Source of the DNA: an uncultured Clostridia bacterium
GTDB lineage: Bacteria; Bacillota; Clostridia; UBA1381; UMGS1253
DNA: 7,614 bases
Direction of reading: 5' to 3'
Assembly (NCBI GenBank): GCA_934456295.1
Contig: CAKSHB010000061.1
Coordinates: 1 to 7,614, forward strand
A program made the position numbers and the translations under genes. Shown here one piece after another: positions 1 to 4,700 of the stretch; within the stretch, counting starts at the first letter, position 1, and every line of letters starts with the position of its first letter. The notes below the pieces were generated by a model. That model worked only from the letters and a program-made list of their open reading frames with translations, ran no database searches and had not been told where the DNA came from.

Positions 1-623
1 GTGTTGCAGTAGTTGGATTTGTTGTATTTATGAATGAGGCAGAAAGACGCATACCGGTACAGTATGCAAAGAGAGTTGTCGGCAGAAAGATGTACGGCGG
101 TCAGAGCACCAATATTCCGATAAAGGTTGCTATGGCAGGCGTTATCCCGATTATCTTTGCATCGAGCATTGTTTCCTTCCCGGCAACGATTGCACAGTTT
201 GCGGGCGGAATACCGGAAACAGGCTTCTGGCACAGCTTCTTTGAGGTGATTTCACCCGGCGGCTGGGTATATGCGATAATATACTTCCTGCTCATCATAT
301 TCTTTACGTACTTCTATACTGCAATGCAGTTTAATCCTGTTGAGATGTCGAATAACATCAAAAAGAACGGCGGATTTATTCCCGGCATAAGACCCGGAAA
401 GCCGACAAGCGATTATATTTCAAAGGTTCTCAACAGAATAGTGCTTGTAGGCGCATTATTCCTTGCGTTTATAGCAGTATTCCCGATGGCATTCAGCGGA
501 ATTATCCCGAGCATGATGCTTGGCGGTACGTCATTGCTTATCGTAGAGGGTGTTGCACTTGAAACGGTTAAGCAGATTGAGTCGCAGATGCTTATGCGTC
601 ACTACAAAGGTTTCCTCGGATAA
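1..623 (+). CDS. secY: Protein translocase subunit SecY, C-terminal part (5' end outside window)
   Basis: SecY forms the membrane pore of the Sec translocon, through which proteins are exported or inserted. The reading frame is open from the first base (first full codon at position 3), so the gene starts upstream; about 206 of the usual 420-440 residues are visible. Seen: the cytoplasmic loop ERRIPVQYAKR, then hydrophobic segments, the conserved loop FNPVEMSNNIKKNGGFIPGI followed by RPGKPT (the Arg loop that contacts ribosome and SecA), then GGTSLLIV and the conserved tail MRHYKGFLG. These match the second half of SecY, roughly TM6 to TM10. It ends with tandem TAA stops. It is the last secretion gene of the spc operon and adk follows after a 102-base gap. 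One oddity is a Glu in the last membrane helix (LLIVEGVAL), where Val or another hydrophobic residue is usual. Identity is certain. Confidence 0.97.
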   Translation, partial: VAVVGFVVFMNEAERRIPVQYAKRVVGRKMYGGQSTNIPIKVAMAGVIPIIFASSIVSFPATIAQFAGGIPETGFWHSFFEVISPGGWVYAIIYFLLIIFFTYFYTAMQFNPVEMSNNIKKNGGFIPGIRPGKPTSDYISKVLNRIVLVGALFLAFIAVFPMAFSGIIPSMMLGGTSLLIVEGVALETVKQIESQMLMRHYKGFLG

Positions 624-660
624 TAAGCTCAGGCTTAAATAATCGAAGAAATGTTTATAA

Positions 661-675
661 TGCCGAAAAACGGCA
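661..675 (+). other. Small hairpin in the secY-adk gap
   Basis: TGCCG (661-665) and CGGCA (671-675) form a 5-bp stem around five A residues. No T-run follows, so it is not an intrinsic terminator. A second small stem, ACATT/AATGT (689-693 and 698-702), lies just before the adk ribosome binding site. Both could act as an mRNA stabiliser or processing site, but they may be incidental. Confidence 0.3.
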
Positions 676-725
676 ATAATCAGTTGTGACATTCAACAAT
701 GTTAAGCATAAAGAGGTGGAACAAA

Positions 726-1361
726 ATGAAATTGGTATTTTTGGGCCCTCCGGGGGCAGGCAAAGGCACGCAGGCAGCTTATATTGCGCAGGCAGCCGGA
801 ATTCCTACCATTTCCACCGGGGCAATGCTTCGTGAGGCGATTGCAAACAAAACCGAGCTTGGTATGGCGGCAGAAGGCTATATCAGCAAGGGCGAGCTTG
901 TGCCTGATGAAGTTGTTATAGGAATTGTAAAAGACAGACTTACACTTTCGGATTGTGGCAAGGGATATATCCTCGACGGTTTTCCGCGCACGGTTGCACA
1001 GGCTAAGGCACTCGATGAGATGCTTCCCGATGCAATTGATATTGCGCTTTCGCTTGAGGTTCCCGATGAGAACATTATCGAAAGACTTACGGGCAGACGT
1101 GAGTGCAAAAAGTGTAAGGCAACCTTCCACATCAAGAACAATCCTTCCTCAAAGGGAGATATTTGTGACAAGTGCGGAGGAGAGCTTATCCAAAGAGCTG
1201 ATGACAGTCTTGAAACAATAAAGAACCGTATGAGCGTATATCATGCGCAGACGGAGCCGATTAAGGATTATTACAAGGAATGCGGAAAGCTTACTTGCAT
1301 CAACGGAGTCGGCAGCGTGGAAGATATAAAGACGGAACTGTTCAAGGCGCTCGGTCTTTAG
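726..1361 (+). CDS. adk: Adenylate kinase, zinc-binding lid form
   Basis: Adenylate kinase is the cytoplasmic enzyme that interconverts ATP + AMP and 2 ADP. The 211-residue product has the usual length for the long-lid bacterial form. Seen: P-loop GPPGAGKGT at residues 7-15, the AMP-binding segment STGAMLR around 30-36, DGFPRT at 84-89, RLTGRR at 120-125, and a lid carrying four cysteines (C127, C130, C147, C150) in CxxC...CxxC arrangement, which in this family binds structural zinc. An in-frame ATG exists at 699, but ATG 726 is chosen because GAGGTGG (713-719) sits six bases before it and the family begins with MKLVFLGPPG or similar. adk lies between secY and map as in most Bacillota, and its TAG stop is part of the map ribosome binding site, so the two are probably translationally coupled. 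Confidence 0.98.
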   Translation: MKLVFLGPPGAGKGTQAAYIAQAAGIPTISTGAMLREAIANKTELGMAAEGYISKGELVPDEVVIGIVKDRLTLSDCGKGYILDGFPRTVAQAKALDEMLPDAIDIALSLEVPDENIIERLTGRRECKKCKATFHIKNNPSSKGDICDKCGGELIQRADDSLETIKNRMSVYHAQTEPIKDYYKECGKLTCINGVGSVEDIKTELFKALGL

Positions 1362-1365
1362 GAGG
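1359..1365 (+). promoter_or_regulatory. map ribosome binding site overlapping the adk stop codon
   Basis: TAGGAGG (1359-1365) contains both the adk TAG stop and the Shine-Dalgarno core, five bases before the map ATG at 1371. Ribosomes ending adk would therefore sit on the map initiation site, which suggests coupled translation. Confidence 0.85.
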
Positions 1366-1370
1366 CAAAT

Positions 1371-2114
1371 ATGATTACAATAAAGTCACATAAAGAGCTT
1401 GACTTAATGAGAAGGGCAGGCAAGATAGTATCGGGCACATTTGACGCTTTAAAGCGTGCGGTAAAACCCGGTATTACAACAAAAGAGCTTGACAAAATTG
1501 CTTATGATTATATAAGAAGCAATGGAGCTACGCCTTCGTTTCTGAATTACGGCGGATTTCCGGCAAGTATATGCACATCAATAAATGACTGCGTTATACA
1601 CGGAATTCCCGATGATACAAAGCTGTGTGACGGTGATATCATAAGTCTGGATATCGGCGCTTGCTATAAAGGCTACCATGGCGACAGTGCAAAAACATTT
1701 GCTGTGGGGAATATCAGCGCCGATGCCAAACGGCTTATTGATGTTACAAGACAGAGCTTCTACGAGGGTGTAAAGTTTGCCAAAAGGAAAAACCGTATAG
1801 GAGATATAAGTGCTGCGATAGGCAATTATATAGAAGAAAACGGTTTTGGTGTTGTGAGAGATTACACGGGACACGGAGTCGGAAGAAACCTGCATGAGGA
1901 TCCGAGCATACTGAATTACGGCAGAGCGGGACATGGTCCGCGGCTCATGTCGGGCATGACGATTGCTGTGGAGCCTATGGTTACGGCAGGCGGCTATGAG
2001 GTGTATACGGAGGACGATGACTGGACGGTAAGAACAGATGACGGTTCTCTGGCGGCACATTATGAGCACACAATCCTGATTACGGATGGAGAATGTGAAA
2101 TCCTTACACTGTAG
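1371..2114 (+). CDS. map: Type I methionine aminopeptidase
   Basis: This enzyme removes the initiator Met from nascent proteins after deformylation, and it needs two divalent metal ions. The product is 247 residues, normal for the short class Ia bacterial enzyme (E. coli about 264), with no N-terminal extension. Metal ligands and catalytic residues are in place: H77 in VIHGIP, D94 in SLDIG, D105 in GDSA, H168 in TGHGVG, H175 in LHEDP, E201 in AVEPM and E232 in YEHT. The start is fixed by the ribosome binding site that overlaps the adk stop. adk-map-KOW-infA is a conserved order in Clostridia. Nothing appears missing, so the enzyme should be active. Confidence 0.98.
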   Translation: MITIKSHKELDLMRRAGKIVSGTFDALKRAVKPGITTKELDKIAYDYIRSNGATPSFLNYGGFPASICTSINDCVIHGIPDDTKLCDGDIISLDIGACYKGYHGDSAKTFAVGNISADAKRLIDVTRQSFYEGVKFAKRKNRIGDISAAIGNYIEENGFGVVRDYTGHGVGRNLHEDPSILNYGRAGHGPRLMSGMTIAVEPMVTAGGYEVYTEDDDWTVRTDDGSLAAHYEHTILITDGECEILTL

Positions 2115-2142
2115 TAAAGGTTCAAAGAGGAAGGCTGAATAT

Positions 2143-2149
2143 GAGGTGA
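2143..2149 (+). promoter_or_regulatory. Ribosome binding site that fixes the TTG start of the KOW gene
   Basis: GAGGTGA (2143-2149) precedes TTG 2154. The reading frame is closed by TGA at 2142-2144 immediately upstream and the protein has no internal Met, so TTG 2154 is the only workable start. The GAGG core also lies inside a two-codon reading frame ATG-AGG-TGA (2141-2149). Confidence 0.75.
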
Positions 2150-2153
2150 TTTT

Positions 2154-2429
2154 TTGGACATCTGCATTGGCAGCGTTGTGATTTCAAAGGCGGGGCGCGA
2201 TAAGGGGCGCAGTTTTATAGTTGTATCGGAGCAGGACGAGTTTGTGTATCTGTGCGATGGAGATTTGCGCAAAAGCGATTCGCCGAAGAAGAAAAAACGC
2301 AAACACCTTGCGGTCACAAATACGGTTTGTGATTATATAGGTGATAAAATAAATACAGGTAAAAAAGTAACAAATACAGAATTTCGCAGAGCCTTGGCGG
2401 AGTTTTGTGAAAACAGCAGCGTAAACTGA
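2154..2429 (+). CDS. KOW-domain RNA-binding protein (L14e/L6e/L27e-like)
   Basis: The product is a small basic protein of 91 residues. Residues 5-24 (IGSVVISKAGRDKGRSFIVV) match the KOW motif shared by ribosomal proteins L14e, L24 and L27e and by NusG, which binds RNA. A lysine/arginine cluster (SPKKKKRKHL, 43-52) follows, as in the family found between map and infA in many Clostridia. Its exact job is not established; the location among translation genes suggests a ribosome- or rRNA-associated role. It starts with TTG, 39 bases after map, and ends 15 bases before infA. The family assignment is fairly sure; the function is inference. Confidence 0.85.
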   Translation: MDICIGSVVISKAGRDKGRSFIVVSEQDEFVYLCDGDLRKSDSPKKKKRKHLAVTNTVCDYIGDKINTGKKVTNTEFRRALAEFCENSSVN

Positions 2430-2444
2430 AAGGGGGCTTTATCC

Positions 2445-2663
2445 ATGGCAAAAGACGATATGATTGAAATTGAAGGTACTGTAGTCGAGGCGTTGCCGAA
2501 TGCAATGTTTCAGGTAGAGCTTGAAAACGGGCATAGGATACTCGCTCATATTTCAGGCAAGCTCAGAATGAATTTTATAAGAATTCTTCCGGGCGACAAA
2601 GTTACTGTTGAGCTTTCGCCGTACGATTTAACGCGCGGAAGGATAACATGGAGAGCAAAATAA
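2445..2663 (+). CDS. infA: Translation initiation factor IF-1
   Basis: IF-1 binds the A site of the 30S subunit and helps IF-2 and IF-3 select the initiator tRNA. At 72 residues it has the standard length. The sequence is a single S1/OB-fold domain with hallmark segments IEGTVVEALPNAMFQVEL, HISGKLRMNFIRILPGD and SPYDLTRGRITWR. Start ATG 2445 is preceded by AGGGGG (2431-2436). It sits between the KOW gene and rpmJ, the usual order in Bacillota. Confidence 0.98.
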   Translation: MAKDDMIEIEGTVVEALPNAMFQVELENGHRILAHISGKLRMNFIRILPGDKVTVELSPYDLTRGRITWRAK

Positions 2664-2693
2664 TTTTGCTCAAAAAAGCACTGTCTATGACGA

Positions 2694-2716
2694 GCGTATG
2701 CCGCTACGGCGTATGC
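2694..2716 (+). promoter_or_regulatory. 10-bp hairpin in the infA-rpmJ gap
   Basis: GCGTATGCCG (2694-2703) pairs with CGGCGTATGC (2707-2716) around a CTA loop: ten pairs, eight Watson-Crick and two G-U. It ends ten bases before the rpmJ Shine-Dalgarno AAGGAGGT (2726-2733), and a short TTTT follows at 2719-2722. It may slow or process the transcript or modulate rpmJ translation. The T-run is too short to call it a terminator. Confidence 0.5.
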
Positions 2717-2725
2717 GGTTTTAAC

Positions 2726-2733
2726 AAGGAGGT
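2726..2733 (+). promoter_or_regulatory. rpmJ ribosome binding site
   Basis: AAGGAGGT, seven bases before ATG 2741, decides the rpmJ start. A longer in-frame ORF beginning at ATG 2648 overlaps the end of infA and has no comparable site. Confidence 0.85.
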
Positions 2734-2740
2734 AGTTAAA

Positions 2741-2854
2741 ATGAAAGTTAGACCGTCTGTTAAGCCTATGTGTGAAAAGTGCAAGATGATTAAGAGAAAA
2801 GGCAAAATCATGGTGATTTGTGAAAATCCCAAGCACAAGCAGAAACAGGGCTGA
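2741..2854 (+). CDS. rpmJ: 50S ribosomal protein L36, zinc-ribbon form
   Basis: L36 is the smallest protein of the large ribosomal subunit. The 37-residue length is typical. The sequence begins MKVRPSVKPMCEKCK and has C11, C14, C27 and H32, the Cys3-His zinc site of the C+ form; the zinc-free paralogue lacks these. The start is set by a perfect Shine-Dalgarno seven bases upstream. It closes the compact adk-rpmJ stretch; a 260-base structured gap follows before rpsM. Confidence 0.97.
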   Translation: MKVRPSVKPMCEKCKMIKRKGKIMVICENPKHKQKQG

Positions 2855-2911
2855 TAAGTTTGGTTTAAAACTTGATGCGAAAGCATCGAAAACTCACACT
2901 AATTTGTAAAT

Positions 2912-2960
2912 AACCTGTGCTGTCGCGGCTGGATATGAAAATATCTGACAGAAACAGGTT
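2912..2960 (+). promoter_or_regulatory. Leader domain I: nested stem capped by a GAAA tetraloop
   Basis: The outer stem is AACCTGT (2912-2918) with ACAGGTT (2954-2960), the middle stem CTGTC (2920-2924) with GACAG (2947-2951), and the inner stem GATAT (2932-2936) with ATATC (2941-2945), closed by a GAAA tetraloop (2937-2940). An asymmetric internal loop GCGGCTG (2925-2931) faces a single T. Seventeen pairs in three coaxial blocks with a purine-rich internal loop are typical of a folded regulatory RNA or protein-binding site. Confidence 0.55.
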
Positions 2961-2963
2961 TTG

Positions 2964-3011
2964 AGCCTGGTGAGATTAAAATGCAGTGGCTTCGCATTTT
3001 AGTGTAAGGCT
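2964..3011 (+). promoter_or_regulatory. Leader domain II: stem-loop with closing AGCCT/AGGCT helix
   Basis: AGCCT (2964-2968) pairs with AGGCT (3007-3011). Inside, TAAAATGC (2977-2984) pairs with GCATTTTA (2994-3001), extendable by two more pairs, around a nine-base loop. The 5' half of the closing stem can alternatively pair with CAGGTT (2955-2960) of domain I, so the two domains may compete. Confidence 0.5.
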
Positions 3012-3019
3012 ATATTTAC

Positions 3020-3075
3020 GACCCCGGGCGGGGTCTTGCGGGCGCAAATCGTGTGTCCGGGCGCTCACAGAGCGC
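3020..3075 (+). promoter_or_regulatory. Three GC-rich hairpins before rpsM
   Basis: GACCCC/GGGGTC (3020-3025 and 3030-3035, loop GGGC), TTGC/GCAA (3036-3039 and 3044-3047) and GCGCTC/GAGCGC (3061-3066 and 3070-3075, loop ACA) follow one another. The stretch 3019-3076 is about 74% G+C, well above its surroundings, and CGGGCG occurs three times (3025, 3039, 3058). It ends about 25 bases before the rpsM ribosome binding site. Confidence 0.5.
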
Positions 3076-3100
3076 GAAAGTATTCATAAGAGCTTAATTT

Positions 3101-3107
3101 GGAGGTG
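3101..3107 (+). promoter_or_regulatory. rpsM ribosome binding site
   Basis: GGAGGTG precedes ATG 3115 by seven bases and decides the start. The frame is open back to a GTG at 2986, but that upstream part runs through the structured leader and is not S13-like. Confidence 0.85.
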
Positions 3108-3114
3108 TAAAAGT

Positions 3115-3483
3115 ATGGCAAGAATAGCCGGAGTTGACTTACCGAGAGAGAAGAGAGTTGAAATCGGACTCACTTACATCTATGGTATAGGCAGAAGTGC
3201 GGCGAGCAAAATTCTCGCAGCTACAGGTGTAAATCCCGATACAAGAGTTAAGGATTTGAGTGACGAAGATGTCAACAAACTGCGTGACGCAATCGACAAC
3301 GGATACACCGTTGAAGGTGACCTTCGCAGACAGGTAGCACTTGATATCAAAAGACTCATGGAAATCGGCTGCTATCGCGGCATAAGACACAGAAAGGGAC
3401 TTCCTGTTCGCGGTCAGAGAACAAAGACCAATGCAAGAACAAGAAAGGGCCCGGCAAGAACGATTGCTAACAAGAAGAAATAA
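3115..3483 (+). CDS. rpsM: 30S ribosomal protein S13
   Basis: S13 sits in the head of the small subunit, contacts S19 and the P-site tRNA, and bridges to the large subunit. The 122 residues match the family length. Seen: the canonical start MARIAGVDLPREKRVEIGLTYIYGIG, the helix-two-turn-helix region (about 15-60), and the basic C-terminal tail RGIRHRKGLPVRGQRTKTNARTRKGP that reaches the decoding region. It is the first gene of the alpha operon block and is followed 21 bases later by rpsK. Confidence 0.98.
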   Translation: MARIAGVDLPREKRVEIGLTYIYGIGRSAASKILAATGVNPDTRVKDLSDEDVNKLRDAIDNGYTVEGDLRRQVALDIKRLMEIGCYRGIRHRKGLPVRGQRTKTNARTRKGPARTIANKKK

Positions 3484-3504
3484 TAAAAGGAGGGAATAAG
3501 CTAA

Positions 3505-3906
3505 ATGGCTAAAACAACTACAAAAAAGACCACACGCACAAAGCGTAGGGACAGAAAAAATATAGAAAAAGGCGCAGCTCATATTCGCTCCACGTTTAAC
3601 AACACTATCGTGACAATTACGGACGTTGCAGGAAACGCAATTTCGTGGGCAAGTGCCGGCGGACTTGGTTTCAGAGGTTCACGTAAGAGCACACCTTACG
3701 CTGCACAGATGGCTGCGGAAACAGCAGCAAAGGCAGCAATGGAGCATGGTTTGAAGAGCATAGAAGTATACGTAAAGGGACCCGGTGCGGGCAGAGAGGC
3801 AGCTATCCGTGCACTTCAGGCTGCGGGACTTGATATCAACATGATTAAGGACGTAACGCCTATTCCGCATAACGGATGCCGTCCTCCGAAGAGAAGACGT
3901 GTATGA
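3505..3906 (+). CDS. rpsK: 30S ribosomal protein S11
   Basis: S11 lies on the platform of the small subunit near the mRNA exit and binds 16S rRNA with S6, S18 and S21. The product is 133 residues, slightly longer than the usual 127-130 because of a lysine-rich N-terminus (MAKTTTKKTTRTKRRDRKN). Conserved segments include HIRSTFNNTIVTITD, GFRGSRKSTPYAAQ, VYVKGPGAGREAAIRAL and the C-terminus PHNGCRPPKRRRV. Shine-Dalgarno AAGGAGGG (3487-3494) precedes ATG 3505. Confidence 0.98.
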   Translation: MAKTTTKKTTRTKRRDRKNIEKGAAHIRSTFNNTIVTITDVAGNAISWASAGGLGFRGSRKSTPYAAQMAAETAAKAAMEHGLKSIEVYVKGPGAGREAAIRALQAAGLDINMIKDVTPIPHNGCRPPKRRRV

Positions 3907-3913
3907 TGCGTGG

Positions 3914-3932
3914 TTTGTGTTTCGGACACAAA
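3914..3932 (+). promoter_or_regulatory. Hairpin at the start of the rpsK-rpsD gap
   Basis: TTTGTGT (3914-3920) pairs with ACACAAA (3926-3932) around TTCGG. It starts eight bases after the rpsK stop. The following run is of A, not T, so it is not a + strand terminator. It may protect the rpsM-rpsK mRNA 3' end or form part of the rpsD leader. Confidence 0.45.
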
Positions 3933-3956
3933 AAACTGTTGTAAGATAACAAAGGT

Positions 3957-3986
3957 GCCGGAGATGGTTTAAACCGGCGAGATTAA
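3957..3986 (+). promoter_or_regulatory. rpsD leader stem and GAGATTAA motif
   Basis: GCCGG (3957-3961) pairs with CCGGC (3974-3978). The interior GGTTTAAACC (3966-3975) is itself a palindrome that competes for the same bases. The stem is followed at once by GAGATTAA (3979-3986), then by the rpsD Shine-Dalgarno GGAGGTG (3991-3997). The arrangement GG-TTT-AACC-GG-GAGATTAA closely resembles 2957-2979 in the rpsM leader. Confidence 0.45.
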
Positions 3987-4007
3987 TAACGGAGGTGTAG
4001 AGAATAC

Positions 4008-4628
4008 ATGGCTAGATATACTGGCGCAGTGTGCCGTCTTTGCCGCAGAGAGGGACAGAAGCTTTTCCTCAAAGGACAGAGATGCTATACTGATAAATGT
4101 TCGGTAAAAAGAGGAACACCCGGTCAGCACGGTCAGAGCAGACGCAAGCTTTCCGAGTACGGTGTTCAGTTTCGAGAGAAACAGAAGGCAAAGAGATATT
4201 ATGGTGTATTAGAGAGCCAGTTCAGAAAGTATTTTGAAATGGCAAATAAAATGAAGGGCGTTACCGGTGATAACTTGCTCACAATACTTGAGAGCAGACT
4301 GGACAACGTAATATACCGCCTCGGCTTTGGTACATCGAGAGCCGAAGCAAGACAGCTCGTTTTGCACGGTCATTTCAATGTAAACGGCAAGAGAGTTGAT
4401 ATTCCTTCATACCTTGTATCGCCCGGCGATGTTATTTCAATTCGTGAAGGTTCAAAGGGTTCGGCAAAGATTAAAGAAGTTCTTGAAATGACTGAATCCA
4501 AGCTCGTTCCCGATTGGCTTGAGCTGAACCGTGACGCACTTGAGGCAAAGGTTGTATCTCTGGCAACAAGAGAGCATATTGACCTGCCTATAGAGGAGCA
4601 TTTAATCGTCGAGTTGTACTCCAAATAA
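4008..4628 (+). CDS. rpsD: 30S ribosomal protein S4, zinc-finger form
   Basis: S4 is a primary 16S rRNA-binding assembly protein. In E. coli it also represses the alpha operon by binding its mRNA leader. The 206 residues are of normal length. The N-terminus has four cysteines (C9, C12, C26, C31; CRLC...C...C), the zinc-binding form as in Thermus. The S4 RNA-binding domain covers about residues 96-146 (LESRLDNVIYRLGFG ... HGHFNVNGKRVDIPSY). The C-terminus is EEHLIVELYSK. Shine-Dalgarno GGAGGTG (3991-3997) precedes ATG 4008. Its place inside the alpha operon, not as a lone gene, is typical of Clostridia and makes operon autoregulation by S4 plausible. Confidence 0.98.
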   Translation: MARYTGAVCRLCRREGQKLFLKGQRCYTDKCSVKRGTPGQHGQSRRKLSEYGVQFREKQKAKRYYGVLESQFRKYFEMANKMKGVTGDNLLTILESRLDNVIYRLGFGTSRAEARQLVLHGHFNVNGKRVDIPSYLVSPGDVISIREGSKGSAKIKEVLEMTESKLVPDWLELNRDALEAKVVSLATREHIDLPIEEHLIVELYSK

Positions 4629-4673
4629 TAGCTTGATAATACATCTTGTGTTTATTAGGAGCAAGGTATTTTG

Positions 4674-4693
4674 GCCCAACAGGGCAAGGAGGG
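4674..4693 (+). promoter_or_regulatory. rpoA ribosome binding site with adjacent small hairpin
   Basis: AAGGAGGG (4686-4693) lies seven bases before ATG 4701 and decides that start. A four-base stem GCCC/GGGC (4674-4677 and 4682-4685, loop AACA) abuts it. A second site, AGGAG (4657-4661), stands before an in-frame TTG at 4671, which would add ten residues (MAQQGKEGYC) not usual in alpha subunits. Confidence 0.6.
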
Positions 4694-4700
4694 ATATTGC

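Larger units (their letters stand above)
2855..3100 (+). promoter_or_regulatory. Long structured leader of rpsM (alpha operon)
   Basis: This is an untranslated gap between rpmJ and rpsM, very long compared with its neighbours. It contains, in order: a hairpin GATGC-GAAA-GCATC (2874-2887, extendable to 2872-2889); a nested three-part stem (2912-2960); a second stem-loop domain (2964-3011); and three GC-rich hairpins (3020-3075). The ribosome binding site follows directly. No hairpin is followed by a convincing T-run, so control by terminator is not evident. In E. coli the same position is where S4 represses the alpha operon, and rpsD lies in this operon too, so an S4-binding or other autoregulatory leader is a reasonable inference. 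I do not recognise it as a known riboswitch class. A separate promoter for rpsM could lie here, but I could not identify good -35/-10 boxes. Confidence 0.6.

Noticed and set aside
684..712. Possible promoter TTGTGA-17-CATAAA before adk
   Set aside because: Transcription would begin on or after the adk Shine-Dalgarno, so the mRNA could not be translated normally.
702..1171. - strand ORFs opposite adk
   Set aside because: They are shadows of adk in other frames, with no recognisable domains or initiation signals.
2648..2740. N-terminal extension of L36 from ATG 2648
   Set aside because: It overlaps the end of infA, spans the hairpin at 2694-2716, and L36 is always about 37 residues; AAGGAGGT marks ATG 2741.
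2855..3100. Known riboswitch (c-di-GMP, THF, ZTP, SAM) before rpsM
   Set aside because: I could not find the conserved core sequences of these classes; only generic stems and a GAAA tetraloop are visible.
2986..3114. In-frame N-terminal extension of S13 from GTG 2986
   Set aside because: It runs through the structured GC-rich leader, has no S13 similarity, and a perfect Shine-Dalgarno stands before the canonical MARIAGVD start at 3115.
3914..3932. Terminator between rpsK and rpsD
   Set aside because: The stem is followed by A residues on the + strand, so it lacks the T-run an intrinsic terminator needs.
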